This document shows positions 44,676 through 54,500 of a stretch of DNA of 64,000 nucleotides, one piece after another. Location of the stretch: positions 124,001-188,000 of the forward strand of contig CBDFGO010000001.1 of assembly GCA_965247125.1 (NCBI GenBank), read 5' to 3'. Numbering within the stretch: position 1 is the stretch's first letter; the number at the start of each line of letters is the position of its first letter. Position numbers and translations under genes: made by a program. This stretch comes from CALBJU01 sp965247125 (lineage in GTDB: Bacteria; Bacteroidota; Rhodothermia; Rhodothermales; UBA10348). The notes under the pieces are model-generated. The model saw only the letters and a program-made list of their open reading frames with translations, made no database searches and was not told where the DNA came from.

Positions 44676-44757
44676 ACAGTCGGGAAGGTTGTCTAAATTG
44701 TTTGCGGTCGTGTCGTCGGGCGCTGTAGTTAGATAAAGACCATTTTGACCCTTCTTA
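44676..44757 (-). pseudogene. C-terminal remnant of a gene cut by IS256 copy 6
   Basis: Reads KKGQNGLYLTTAPDD and then TTANNLDNLPDC-stop from the IS edge. It may be the end of the truncated secreted protein on the other side of copy 6 (46142-46815), but there is no target duplication to prove it. Confidence 0.45.
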
Positions 44758-46141
44758 GAGCTATGCCCAAAAGTTGTGTATGGAAGGTTTAGGCAGCGTG
44801 TCGTTCTGATGTAATTCCGTCGGTGAATTTGATTCCTTTTTTTACAAGTTGCAATAGGTGCGGTGCATTCAGTTTCCTCCACTTCTTCTGAGCCTCTTTA
44901 CATAGACGGAAGGCCATTGCAAGAGCTGTTTCTCGGCTCAGACATCCCCTCGTTTTGGCGGTCCTGAGGCGCACGGTCGCGAACGTAGATTCGATCGGAT
45001 TTGTGCTCCGAAGATGGATCCAGTGTTCTGCCGGAAAGTCATAAAAAGCGAGCAGTTCTTCTCGGTCTTTCACCAGAATCTCTGCTGCTTTCGGATACTT
45101 TTGCTGGTAGGCTTTGATGAAAAACAGAAGGGCGCTCTCTGCCTGCTTTTTTGTTTCTGCTGTATAGATCTGCGTGAGGTGACCTTTTGCCTTCTTCTGA
45201 ACGGACTTGGGCAGGCGGTTGAGCACATTTGCTGTCTTGTGCACCCAACAGCGTGCGGCTCGCGTCTCGGGATAAACTTCTGCGAGAGCACTCCAGAATC
45301 CCATGGCTCCATCGGCAACAGCCAGCTTCGGTCCTTGATCCAGCCCGCGGTGCCTCAGCTCCAGGAGCAACTCTCGCCACGACTGCTTGCTCTCGCGAAA
45401 GCCGTCCTCGAGTGCTATAAGCTCCTTCCTTCCATCGGCCGTAGCGCCGATCACGACCAGCAGACACAGTTTCTGTTTATCCATGCGTACGTTTACGTGA
45501 ATACCGTCGGCCCAGAAATAGACGTAGTGCTTCTCCTTCAGGCTCCGCTTTTGCCAGTCTTCGTGCTCCCTTGTCCAAAGCGTCTTCAGGCGCGCAATCG
45601 TCGAGGAGGTCAGCCCTGGGGCATCAGGACCAACAAGGGCCGAGAGCGCTGCCTCAAAGCCGCCCGTTGAAACTCCCTTCAGGTACAACCATGGAATGAG
45701 AGCCTCAAGCGAGCGGCTCTTGCGGAGGTAGGCTGGTAGTATCGAACTGCGGAAACCGATTCTATCCTCACCCCGACCCGTACGGTCGCGTATGCGGGGC
45801 ATCTTTACAGCGACCTCCCCGATACCAGTCAAAATCTTCCTCTCTGGCAGATATCCATTGCGAACGATGCGGTGGCGATTCTCTTCGTCGCGCAGGAACT
45901 GGTAGCGCTGGCAGAAAGCTTCAACCTCGGCCTCAACGGCTGTGGCCAGCATCTTTGCGGCCCCTGTTCGCAATACTTCTGTCAACACATCCTCTGTGCT
46001 ATTGTAGTTCTCGTTCTCGTGTGCGTTATTCGTCTTCATGGGCGGTGTATCCTCCAATCTTCGGATTGACAATGACGTAATCATCATCAGGATACGCCGC
46101 CTATACCTTTTTCACCCGTACACAACTTTCGGGGTTAACTC
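44758..46141 (-). mobile_element. IS256-family element, copy 6
   Basis: Full 1384-bp copy. Flanks cccttctta and agctcgatt do not match. It truncates gene sequence on both sides in the same orientation. Confidence 0.97.
44789..46039 (-). CDS. IS256-family transposase (copy 6)
   Basis: Full length and identical to copy 1; catalytic residues intact. Confidence 0.97.
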   Translation of the reverse strand: MKTNNAHENENYNSTEDVLTEVLRTGAAKMLATAVEAEVEAFCQRYQFLRDEENRHRIVRNGYLPERKILTGIGEVAVKMPRIRDRTGRGEDRIGFRSSILPAYLRKSRSLEALIPWLYLKGVSTGGFEAALSALVGPDAPGLTSSTIARLKTLWTREHEDWQKRSLKEKHYVYFWADGIHVNVRMDKQKLCLLVVIGATADGRKELIALEDGFRESKQSWRELLLELRHRGLDQGPKLAVADGAMGFWSALAEVYPETRAARCWVHKTANVLNRLPKSVQKKAKGHLTQIYTAETKKQAESALLFFIKAYQQKYPKAAEILVKDREELLAFYDFPAEHWIHLRSTNPIESTFATVRLRTAKTRGCLSRETALAMAFRLCKEAQKKWRKLNAPHLLQLVKKGIKFTDGITSERHAA

Positions 46142-46815
46142 AGCTCGATTCGACTTAGCTCAATGTCACGTCCTTCGATTGCTGGCAGTCTAATCCCCAG
46201 ATACCGAAACGGAACGAGGGTATCATCATGGTCATCCGCGAAGTCAAACAATGTCGCTTCGGGATCCAAAATCAGAGTCCACTCTCCCTCAAAGTAGACC
46301 CAATCATACGTTTCTAACCACGCCAGATTGGAAGAATAGACGGTTCCCAGCAACGTCCTCTGTTCCGTCACCATCTCGAGTGACTCACCGTCATTCTGTC
46401 CGTCAAGCGCAAATAGTTCAAAAGATGAATTTTGCATACTGGAATAAGACTCTCCCAAGGTGAGCCATATTTCAGTTTCGTTCTTAGCGATTTGATGGAG
46501 CTCAAATTTGGCCATCAACATTCCGTTTTGATCAACGGCTTGTGCGATGAACATCGCACCGATTTCGATACCCACTGGATCAAAATAGATGTTACCACTT
46601 TTTTGCCCGTTCAAATCAACAGATAATCCGGAGTTGCCGGCCGCGAGACCTGAGGCAACGATTATTGAAGAGATCTCGGAAAGACGGGCTTCACCAAATG
46701 TTGTGTATGTCAAACCACCATGTTCGAAAGAAATCGACTCCGTGCGACTCCCTGTGACGGCGAAAAAAGAAAAAGTTATTACTCCACATAGGAGGACTCG
46801 TTTGATGTAGTGCAT
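46135..46815 (-). pseudogene. Secreted protein truncated at its C-terminus by IS256 copy 6
   Basis: 226 codons with a signal peptide (VLLCGVITFSFFAVTGSRT). Beta-rich body without a known domain (FDPVGIEIGAMFIAQ, TYDWVYFEGEWTLILDPEA). The last natural codons read RDIELSRIEL; the stop TAA comes from the IS terminus gagttaac. The true C-terminus is therefore lost, possibly the remnant at 44676-44757. Confidence 0.7.
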
Positions 46816-46951
46816 TGCATTCCATTGTGCTCGTTTGAGAATTGCGAGCTGAAAGGAGCGTGATAAATGCGTTACTCAAATCCACCTTTAAAGCTATATT
46901 TTAGCGTGATATCTCTCGTTTATAATGAGGAAATCTATTACGGTGAATTAA

Positions 46952-48220
46952 GTGAGAATCAACTATTTGGTGCTTGTGAGCAGCTTTATGGCTCTGCACA
47001 TAAGTCCCGAAATGGGAGTGGCGCAACAAGTGGCCTCAATAGAGTCTTCCGTTCGAGAGGTGGAGATCAGAGGTGATCATCTCCTGCTCCTCATTGATCG
47101 AAATTCGAAACTCGATAGTCTAAAAATACCAATCAGGGCGCTACTTTCTTTTCCAGGTATATCAGAAAGTCGGGCGGTAGTCGAAGTACAATCGGACACG
47201 CTTAAGAGATCGGTCGTTTTTAATTACGAGTCCGATATCGACGGGGAATTTTACCACGTCGAAATTGAGGAAAGGGGGATGGCTACATTCACTAGGGGTG
47301 ATAGTGTTGATCTTAAAATTCCTATCGATGTTCTTGGTATAGCAGATTTCGCCAACGACAGGCATTTCCCAAGAGACGAATCGCCCACCGCCGGTTTTAA
47401 ATTTGATCTGGAAGAAAAAAGTATAGGAGTGTTGTTGGAACACACCGTTTCCTTCCTGCTGGTCGGATTCGCGCTGATATTGCTGGCAACTGGCCTTGTG
47501 GCGCGATTCGTCTGGCATGCCCGCAGGGAGAAGAAGGAGATGTTGGCGTCTAGAAAAAGATTGTTTGAAGCCAGGGAGAACGAACGTTCTGAGGTCGCTT
47601 CCGAACTTCACGATGGCCCAATTCAGACGCTTCAAATCTTGCAGGGCAACCAGGATGTAGAAGACGAGGAGTTGAGAATGGAAGTCATGAAAGCGAAGCT
47701 CGCCGCCAAGGATGTCACGAGGCAGCTCAGGGAAATATGTGCAAACCTCAAGCCTCCTGTGTTGCATCATTTTGGCTTCGTTCGAGCTGCGAAATCACTT
47801 ACATCTAATTTCAGACGGCAGCATATAGAAGTAGAAGTTCACCTATCGCTCGAAGTATCAAAAGAGGAAATTTCGCCAGAAAACGGCCTGCTTTTGTATA
47901 AGGTTTTGACCGAATCACTCACTAATATTGGAAAGCATGCGGGCGCAAAAAACGTGTGGGTAGATTTGACTAGTACGAGCAGTACAATTAGACTGGAGAT
48001 CAAAGACGACGGTTCGGGCTTCGCGGTCCCCAAGAAAATCTCAGAATTTGAGAGACAGGGCCATTTAGGGTTGTCGTTTCTCTCCCAGCGGGTAGAATCG
48101 ACAACATCGAAGCTGAAGATTGAATCCTCTACTGGCGCTGGAACGATTATTCAACTGCTGATTGATAAATACGAACCGAAATCCCGTCGTCGCCCATTAA
48201 CACACCTGTTCAAAGCGTGA
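46952..48220 (+). CDS. NarL-type sensor histidine kinase
   Basis: 422 aa. Signal-anchor region, an external domain of about 135 residues with no recognised sensor fold, one membrane helix (~164-187), a coiled coil, then the HisKA_3 motif ENERSEVASELHDGPIQTL with His ~220. The HATPase_c domain has N box LTESLTNIGKHAGAK and G box DDGSGF...GHLGLSFL. It phosphorylates the adjacent regulator; the stop overlaps the regulator's GTG start. Confidence 0.92.
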   Translation: MRINYLVLVSSFMALHISPEMGVAQQVASIESSVREVEIRGDHLLLLIDRNSKLDSLKIPIRALLSFPGISESRAVVEVQSDTLKRSVVFNYESDIDGEFYHVEIEERGMATFTRGDSVDLKIPIDVLGIADFANDRHFPRDESPTAGFKFDLEEKSIGVLLEHTVSFLLVGFALILLATGLVARFVWHARREKKEMLASRKRLFEARENERSEVASELHDGPIQTLQILQGNQDVEDEELRMEVMKAKLAAKDVTRQLREICANLKPPVLHHFGFVRAAKSLTSNFRRQHIEVEVHLSLEVSKEEISPENGLLLYKVLTESLTNIGKHAGAKNVWVDLTSTSSTIRLEIKDDGSGFAVPKKISEFERQGHLGLSFLSQRVESTTSKLKIESSTGAGTIIQLLIDKYEPKSRRRPLTHLFKA

Positions 48221-48885
48221 ACATCGAATTCAACAAAAAGACTGTCAAAGTCCTCATCGTAGATGACCATCCGCTTACTCGTGAGGGCTTAATCACCAAA
48301 TTAGAAGAATTGGGACGATATGAGGTGATCGGCGAGGCAGGTGATGGGAAATCTGCGCTTCATCTCGCTCTGACCCTCAAACCGGATATTGTTCTTTTAG
48401 ATATTGAGCTGCCGCTCATGACGGGTGTCGAGGTTACACAAGAGCTAAGACGCAGGGCTCCAGAAATAAAAATACTGGCTCTAAGTGCCTTCGACGATAG
48501 AGAGTATGTATATGGTGTCCTGGACAGCGGTGCCAGGGGTTATATGAAGAAGGAAGAAGCATCAAAGACCGTCCTTTCAGAGGCTTTGGAAACGATCCTA
48601 GATCGGGACGATAAATGGATAAGCCCATCGATGGCAACACAATTGGTCCGGACGTTGGTATCCGAAAGAGAAACGATTGAGGTGCTCGACGCCTTAACCG
48701 AACGAGAACGTGAGGTTTTGGTACTTGTTGGAGGAGGGAAAGGAAATCAGGAGATAGCCGATAAGCTCTTTGTTTCGACCCATACCATAAAGAATCATGT
48801 CGATCACATTCGACAAAAAATAGGCATCAAGGCCAGAACTGAGCTTGTTGCCTGGGCGTGGCAAAAAGGAGTCCTGGAATCCTAG
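48217..48885 (+). CDS. NarL/FixJ-type response regulator
   Basis: 222 aa from a GTG overlapping the kinase stop by 4 bp. Receiver domain with acidic pair VDDH, phospho-acceptor Asp ~62 (IVLLDIELPL), Thr/Ser switch (LSAFDD) and Lys (YMKKEE). LuxR-type HTH at the C-terminus (LTEREREVLVLVGGGKGNQEIADKLFVS, THTIKNHVDHIRQK). Targets are not visible. Confidence 0.95.
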   Translation: MNIEFNKKTVKVLIVDDHPLTREGLITKLEELGRYEVIGEAGDGKSALHLALTLKPDIVLLDIELPLMTGVEVTQELRRRAPEIKILALSAFDDREYVYGVLDSGARGYMKKEEASKTVLSEALETILDRDDKWISPSMATQLVRTLVSERETIEVLDALTEREREVLVLVGGGKGNQEIADKLFVSTHTIKNHVDHIRQKIGIKARTELVAWAWQKGVLES

Positions 48886-49409
48886 CGTTTTTCAGCCGCT
48901 CATGGCGCTGAATCCGAGTTCAAATCGACTTCAATTTCCCAGCGCTGGGTTGGGAGACAATGACAAAAATTCTGGCCGATAGTCCTCTGCGCTCAGCATC
49001 AGTAGTCAAGCTGGTGCACCAGGATCGGTGGATTCATGTCATAGCTGTCTGACCCTAAGTTGTAGTGCGTCAACGATCTGAACAATAGTGCATTCTGTGA
49101 AGCCCATCTTCCAGACTGATAGCTCTTGTAGAGGATCGGAGTATCGTTGAGAGTCGTTCCATCGACGTTTATCAGTTGTAGGCCCATTCGTTTTTCGGAC
49201 GTTGCAAACGTCTCGTACCCGTTCTCATTCGTGCATCATCAAAGATGGTGGACAGAGGTTGGAATCAGTACATCCAGTATTGTTTTAGTGAAGATATAAT
49301 GAACCAAGTCTCGACAAGTCGCTATTTGTCATCTAATAGCAGGTATTGACCCTCTTAGTCTTGTATAGGCATGGACTGTCCTTACTTGTCCGGTAGTGTC
49401 TTGATATAT
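48886..49409 (-). other. Intergenic DNA with a possible gene remnant
   Basis: On the minus strand a frame from about 49235 to 48999 reads NENGYETFATSEKRMGLQLI, then NVDGTTLNDTPILYKSYQSG, and ends PPILVHQLDY-stop. Codon pattern looks coding, but it lacks a clear start and may be the tail of a gene lost on insertion of IS256 copy 7 nearby. Nothing else recognised. Confidence 0.4.
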
Positions 49410-50793
49410 GAGCTATGCCCAAAAGTTGTGTATGGAAGGTTTAGGCAGCGTGTCGTTCTGATGTAATTCCGTCGGTGAATTTGATTCCTTTTTTTACAAG
49501 TTGCAATAGGTGCGGTGCATTCAGTTTCCTCCACTTCTTCTGAGCCTCTTTACATAGACGGAAGGCCATTGCAAGAGCTGTTTCTCGGCTCAGACATCCC
49601 CTCGTTTTGGCGGTCCTGAGGCGCACGGTCGCGAACGTAGATTCGATCGGATTTGTGCTCCGAAGATGGATCCAGTGTTCTGCCGGAAAGTCATAAAAAG
49701 CGAGCAGTTCTTCTCGGTCTTTCACCAGAATCTCTGCTGCTTTCGGATACTTTTGCTGGTAGGCTTTGATGAAAAACAGAAGGGCGCTCTCTGCCTGCTT
49801 TTTTGTTTCTGCTGTATAGATCTGCGTGAGGTGACCTTTTGCCTTCTTCTGAACGGACTTGGGCAGGCGGTTGAGCACATTTGCTGTCTTGTGCACCCAA
49901 CAGCGTGCGGCTCGCGTCTCGGGATAAACTTCTGCGAGAGCACTCCAGAATCCCATGGCTCCATCGGCAACAGCCAGCTTCGGTCCTTGATCCAGCCCGC
50001 GGTGCCTCAGCTCCAGGAGCAACTCTCGCCACGACTGCTTGCTCTCGCGAAAGCCGTCCTCGAGTGCTATAAGCTCCTTCCTTCCATCGGCCGTAGCGCC
50101 GATCACGACCAGCAGACACAGTTTCTGTTTATCCATGCGTACGTTTACGTGAATACCGTCGGCCCAGAAATAGACGTAGTGCTTCTCCTTCAGGCTCCGC
50201 TTTTGCCAGTCTTCGTGCTCCCTTGTCCAAAGCGTCTTCAGGCGCGCAATCGTCGAGGAGGTCAGCCCTGGGGCATCAGGACCAACAAGGGCCGAGAGCG
50301 CTGCCTCAAAGCCGCCCGTTGAAACTCCCTTCAGGTACAACCATGGAATGAGAGCCTCAAGCGAGCGGCTCTTGCGGAGGTAGGCTGGTAGTATCGAACT
50401 GCGGAAACCGATTCTATCCTCACCCCGACCCGTACGGTCGCGTATGCGGGGCATCTTTACAGCGACCTCCCCGATACCAGTCAAAATCTTCCTCTCTGGC
50501 AGATATCCATTGCGAACGATGCGGTGGCGATTCTCTTCGCCGCGCAGGAACTGGTAGCGCTGGCAGAAAGCTTCAACCTCGGCCTCAACGGCTGTGGCCA
50601 GCATCTTTGCGGCCCCTGTTCGCAATACTTCTGTCAACACATCCTCTGTGCTATTGTAGTTCTCGTTCTCGTGTGCGTTATTCGTCTTCATGGGCGGTGT
50701 ATCCTCCAATCTTCGGATTGACAATGACGTAATCATCATCAGGATACGCCGCCTATACCTTTTTCACCCGTACACAACTTTCGGGGTTAACTC
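49410..50793 (-). mobile_element. IS256-family element, copy 7
   Basis: Full 1384-bp copy. Flanks ttgatatat and atctcactt do not match, so no target duplication. Confidence 0.97.
49441..50691 (-). CDS. IS256-family transposase (copy 7)
   Basis: Full length; differs from copy 1 by a single Asp to Gly change (FLRGEENRHR). Catalytic residues intact. Confidence 0.97.
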   Translation of the reverse strand: MKTNNAHENENYNSTEDVLTEVLRTGAAKMLATAVEAEVEAFCQRYQFLRGEENRHRIVRNGYLPERKILTGIGEVAVKMPRIRDRTGRGEDRIGFRSSILPAYLRKSRSLEALIPWLYLKGVSTGGFEAALSALVGPDAPGLTSSTIARLKTLWTREHEDWQKRSLKEKHYVYFWADGIHVNVRMDKQKLCLLVVIGATADGRKELIALEDGFRESKQSWRELLLELRHRGLDQGPKLAVADGAMGFWSALAEVYPETRAARCWVHKTANVLNRLPKSVQKKAKGHLTQIYTAETKKQAESALLFFIKAYQQKYPKAAEILVKDREELLAFYDFPAEHWIHLRSTNPIESTFATVRLRTAKTRGCLSRETALAMAFRLCKEAQKKWRKLNAPHLLQLVKKGIKFTDGITSERHAA

Positions 50794-50889
50794 ATCTCAC
50801 TTAAAGAAATGATTTATTGCAGATGGTCTCAATAAGCAACTTCAACTAAAACGGATGAGCAACGTTACTATTTGAACAGCAGTGAAAGC

Positions 50890-51290
50890 TTAACAGAATT
50901 TGACGCGACCAACAGTAGAGGTTTTCGGTTTAGGTACGACCCTCGAAGGTGATCGGCAGCCGAGCGATTCGTGAGGCCGATAGTGGTTGTAGCCATGCCG
51001 CCACTCGAAGGCTTTATCTCTCGCTTCATTGAGACTCCGAAAGACGTATGCTGAGCAGTTTTTTGCGAATACTGCCGTTGAAGCGTTCCCCGCATGCATT
51101 CTGAGAAAGCTTTCCAAGCTGGATGTAAGAAGCCAGCGTGATTTTCTGATCCTTGCACCATGCATCGAGCTTATGACGGATAAGCTCTGGCCCGTTGTCA
51201 ACTCTGATCATGTTTTGTGATCCTCGAACCTCTTGGAGCTGCTCGAGAGCCCTGGCGACCAGTAGGGCCGTCAACCAACTGGAGTTGACT
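50890..51290 (-). pseudogene. Decayed IS3-type OrfB fragment
   Basis: Two overlapping frames carry the C-terminal half of an IS3-type integrase core: NMIRVDNGPELIRHKLDAWC, ACGERFNGSIRKKLL, then in another frame SLNEARDKAFEWRHGYNHYRPHESLG. At least one frameshift and loss of the N-terminal half. It differs from the complete IS3 element at 24122. Confidence 0.8.
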
Positions 51291-51332
51291 CGTTACGAAG
51301 ACTATTTTGGGCTTTCAATCCAAGATATTGTC

Positions 51333-51735
51333 ATGCCAAGAACAAGACCAGCGTACCCGCCTGAGTGTAAAACTCAAATAATCGAATTGGCCCGTTCTGG
51401 ACAATCTTCGTCGGAACTAGCTCGAGAGTTCGAACCTTCTCTTCAAACGATTCAAGACTGGATCAAACAGGCTGACTTAGATGATGGAATCCGCCAAAAT
51501 GGATCCACTTCTCGTGAGCTGGATGAGCTTAGACAGTTACGTGGAGAGAACAAAAGGCTGAAGCAGGAACTAGATATTCTTGCAAAGGCCGCGGCTTGGT
51601 TTGCGCGGGAGACCGGAAGCATTCCACCTACGAAGTGATCAGCGTGTATCAAGCCGACTATCCGATAACGACCATGTGCCGAGTGCTGGAAGTCTCCATC
51701 AGCGGGTGTTATGCGTGGCAGACACGGAACGAGTC
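51333..51735 (+). pseudogene. IS3-type OrfA with truncated OrfB
   Basis: OrfA from MPRTRPAYPPECKTQI to 51638 is complete (101 aa, HTH plus leucine-zipper ENKRLKQELDILAKAAAWF). OrfB follows in another frame (STYEVISVYQADYPITTMCRVLEVSISGCYAW) and stops being recognisable near 51735, where an unrelated IS fragment begins. It faces away from the fragment at 50890-51290, so the original element has been broken and inverted or deleted. Confidence 0.75.
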
Positions 51736-52012
51736 TTTTGGTACAAATACAGTTTGCTGCTCTCCAGACGGTGAACAATGCTTTCTGAACATCGCGTGTG
51801 TATAACCTTGGCGCTCGTGGTGGCTGCGGTGCTGCTTTCTTTTTTACCGCTTTCCTTCCCAACTTTCGAATGGCGTGTTTACGATGATACCCAGTCGATG
51901 CTGCAAACTCATCCAGTATTTTCTTTTTCTCCCTTCTGCGTGAGTTCCGGTATCGGTCCTGTATCGATTCACACAGTTCTTTCCTTGCTTTCAAGCTCAT
52001 TCGTTTCCTCAT
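51724..52012 (-). pseudogene. N-terminal fragment of an unclassified integrase-type transposase
   Basis: About 96 residues from MRKRMSLKARKELCESIQDRY to ANCICTKRLVPCLP, matching the style of ISNCY-type transposases (DEFAASTGYHRKHAIRKL, RLYTRDVQKALFTVWRAAN). The catalytic part is absent, replaced by the IS3-type remnant. Confidence 0.65.
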
Positions 52013-52415
52013 TCGTTAGGTCTCTCGGCTCGGTTCTGCCCAGACTTTTGGGACTAAACTGCTGAGAATATGAAGGAAACAAGGTCTTCATTTTGGTAAC
52101 ATTTTCTAATGAGGCAAGATGGTGATCCGTTTATGAGTGTCGTTGATCAGCGGCCATATTTCAATGCTTCCGTGGTGGCTTCTACAAGGTCTCGCGGACA
52201 TCGATTGGCTCTACGCGAACTGTTCCCGATTCATCGGTATGCTAGAAATGGGATGGCTCAAGACAATCGATTATCACGGGTCGTGCACTCTCTTTACTTT
52301 TCAAACGCCGTAGAGAACCGGAATTCAGTAACGACGATGAAATAATCCTTCTCGTTGATCTGCAGAAAGGTTGACATACCAATCAATGATAGGGAGGGTC
52401 GGACCCAACATCAGC
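52013..52415. other. Intergenic DNA without recognisable gene
   Basis: Short frames occur on both strands but none has a domain, convincing start or conserved context. Confidence 0.4.
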
Positions 52416-53216
52416 TCAAATAACATCGACCTTGTTACTCACAAACGAAAAATCCGCCTGGATCGGAACATTATTTGAATCATACGACACATTATATACT
52501 CCGTTCAGGTTAAAATCATGCTGCCCAAGCCATTGTATGACTTCAAAGGCCAAACTTTGCTTCTGATAGAGCTCGACAAATGAACATTCGACATAGACCC
52601 ATGCGAATTGATCCAGCTGATCTTCGCAACCTTTCAGAGCTTCCAATTCAAAACCTTGCACATCCAGTTTAAGAAGTCTGGGTGGGTGCATTGTTGATAC
52701 ATCAACAAATTTTTTCAGTCGGCCAACGTCAACAGTTGTCGTACGAACTTCTTCCGTGCCGGGGAATATCGCATTCTGTAACTGTCCAATCGGGAGTAAG
52801 GACGAGGAATCATCGCTCGCGGAGACATGCATTGTTGCAGTGCCGTTTACAGGTCCAATTGCCCCTATGACTAAGACAGTTCTGCTATCGTGGACAAACA
52901 CGTCTTCGTATATTTTCGCAGGACCGTCTAGGGGTTCAAAGGATATTATATCTGCATTCGGCAAACAGCCTCTAATGGCAAGCGCAAACTGTCCTCGATT
53001 GGCTCCTATATCAATGATTGTGGCAACAGATCCCACATTCTTCAGAAAATATTTATGCTCCACTGCTGCAGCAACACCATGACGAATGAGTACCCAACGC
53101 CATGTTGGAAATGTCAGCAATATGAGGAGCTTTTTCAGCTTTCGAAAATACTGCAAAAAAGTTACCCTAATTAAGACTACGCGATTGGCCATTTTTTTCC
53201 GTAAGAAAGGATTCAA
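52416..53216 (-). CDS. FkbM-family methyltransferase
   Basis: 266 aa; a start at MANRVVLIR (53192) is also possible. SAM-binding motif VATIIDIGANRGQFAL, then FEPLDGPAKIYE and the family signature LLKLDVQGFELEALKG, with a C-terminal VYVECSF strand. FkbM enzymes methylate sugars or other polar groups in natural products and polysaccharides; the substrate here is unknown. It stands alone between IS remnants and gene fragments. Confidence 0.9.
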   Translation of the reverse strand: MNPFLRKKMANRVVLIRVTFLQYFRKLKKLLILLTFPTWRWVLIRHGVAAAVEHKYFLKNVGSVATIIDIGANRGQFALAIRGCLPNADIISFEPLDGPAKIYEDVFVHDSRTVLVIGAIGPVNGTATMHVSASDDSSSLLPIGQLQNAIFPGTEEVRTTTVDVGRLKKFVDVSTMHPPRLLKLDVQGFELEALKGCEDQLDQFAWVYVECSFVELYQKQSLAFEVIQWLGQHDFNLNGVYNVSYDSNNVPIQADFSFVSNKVDVI

Positions 53217-53580
53217 TCACCGACAACGCGCGAGTTCCTTTCTGGCAACACTCGGCATCGGTCACCGCGGTCGTGTCGATATGCTTGAGGTAGAAGGGAT
53301 CCCTGTAGATCATGAACTGCGTTCCGTAGCGTTGCGGTTTGTCAATACTAAGGATAAGGAGATGACGATCCGCCGCCGCTGTGGCGAGCCTCGACGCAGA
53401 AGCGTGTGTTGGATCGAATGATACGGCCTTTTCATCTAAGCCCCATGGTGCGCGATTTAATGTCGGGTCCTCGTCGTGCTGTAAAATCTTAGCGGCGTGA
53501 TAAAAATTGTCTGCTATTCTTACGGAATCGACCTGCAGTAGTTCATTCCCCGCTTCTTTTTTTCTGCTTCAGCACGGAAG
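53167..53580 (-). pseudogene. Gene fragment resembling DUF6624-type proteins
   Basis: A continuous minus-strand frame without a start codon reads VRIADNFYHAAKILQHDED, ATAAADRHLLILSIDKPQRY and GTQFMIYRDPFYLKHID before a TAG at 53167. The pattern 'YHAA..LQH...A..AA.DR.L...KPQ.YGTQ' is typical of DUF6624-like proteins. Upstream it meets a stop within the repeat at 53556-53712, so the N-terminus is missing. Its 3' end overlaps the start of the FkbM gene. Confidence 0.55.
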
Positions 53581-53712
53581 TATTCAACCAACTCGTCCAC
53601 AACTTCCTCTAAAGTTCGAGGTGCACCCTGATCTGGGTCACACTAGATGCCGGAACAGGCAAGTTCCAGCCACAAGAGCTCTCAACTGAGAGCCCCTTCT
53701 GTAAAGTTCGAG
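53556..53712 (-). repeat. Diverged repeat, copy 2 (partner at 39222-39386)
   Basis: Inverted relative to copy 1. Shares the gagctctcaactgagagc hairpin, the ttccggca dyad and the block encoding PRTLEEVVDELVEYFRAEAEKKKR. An in-frame stop lies just before that block, as in copy 1. Confidence 0.6.
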
Positions 53713-53790
53713 TTTTGAGATAAGGGTACCGATAGCACCATCTCAAATCTCATTTCCATCTCAAAACTCTCTTTCAGTGATTAACGACAT

Positions 53791-54174
53791 TCATAAACGG
53801 CGCAGCTTGTGAGGGTGCACGCGCTTGATGATGTCCGCCTCGGTGGCCACTTCTTTGACGATCTGCTGAATGCGGCGTGCTGAATAGGTTCCTCCATGCG
53901 AGGATCGAAAGAGCGGGCCTGATCGGCGGTAGCGGATATGTAGCCGAATCTGCTCGGCTAACTCCTGTGTGATTGGGACGTCTCGATCCACGCCACCCTT
54001 ATCTTTCCTCAGGCGTATCTGCAGAGCGTTGGAATCCATAGCCACGATTGAAGCGACCCTCTTCGGCTCAGAGGCACGGTTGCACGAGAAAGGGCCGCCC
54101 TTGACATCTCGAAGAAAATCGAGCAATCTACAAGGTGATTCTTTTGGGCCATAAGAATAGTAATCTTGGCTCAT
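53791..54174 (-). pseudogene. Tyrosine recombinase fragment
   Basis: Carries the mid-catalytic part of a XerC-like integrase: IRLRKDKGGVDRDVPIT, GPLFRSSHGGTYSARRIQQIVKEV and HPHKLRRL, the H-x-x-R box, then a stop. The first Arg box and the nucleophilic Tyr region are missing, so it is inactive. Distinct from the integrase at 57946. Confidence 0.75.
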
Positions 54175-54250
54175 TGCCGGATTAATGAGCCAGAAGTATT
54201 CTGAGGAGATCCCATGCTTTTTTCGTCACCATTCTTTACGAAGAGCGACT

Positions 54251-54500
54251 ATGAACAGATTACTCCCTTTCTCAGTCTTGACTTGTCTTGGGGCATTATT
54301 GTCCGTCATGGCAATCGGATGCGATTCAGCTACCTACACGGTAGATGCTGAGAACGACTTACTGACAGCTGTCGGTGCCGACTTCCATCAATTGACCCTC
54401 GACGAGCAATTTCTGCGAGCCTCCGAAGACGTCCCCGGATTTGGAGGCTTGTTTATTGACGATAGTGGAGTCGTAATAGTAGTGCTTACGGACGAATCGA
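54251..54500 (+). pseudogene. Lipoprotein truncated by IS256 copy 8
   Basis: 83 codons from MNRLLPFSVLTCL with lipobox (SVMAIGC), then TLDEQFLRASEDVPGFGGLF up to LTDESR. The frame continues 13 codons into the IS (VNPESCVRVKKV-stop). The rest of the gene is absent from the other side of the IS. An in-frame ATG at 54185 precedes the signal sequence but is less likely as start. Confidence 0.75.

Noticed and set aside
53086..53421. Plus-strand 111-aa frame
   Set aside because: The minus strand here carries a better frame with DUF6624-like patterns and the FkbM start; the plus frame is its shadow.
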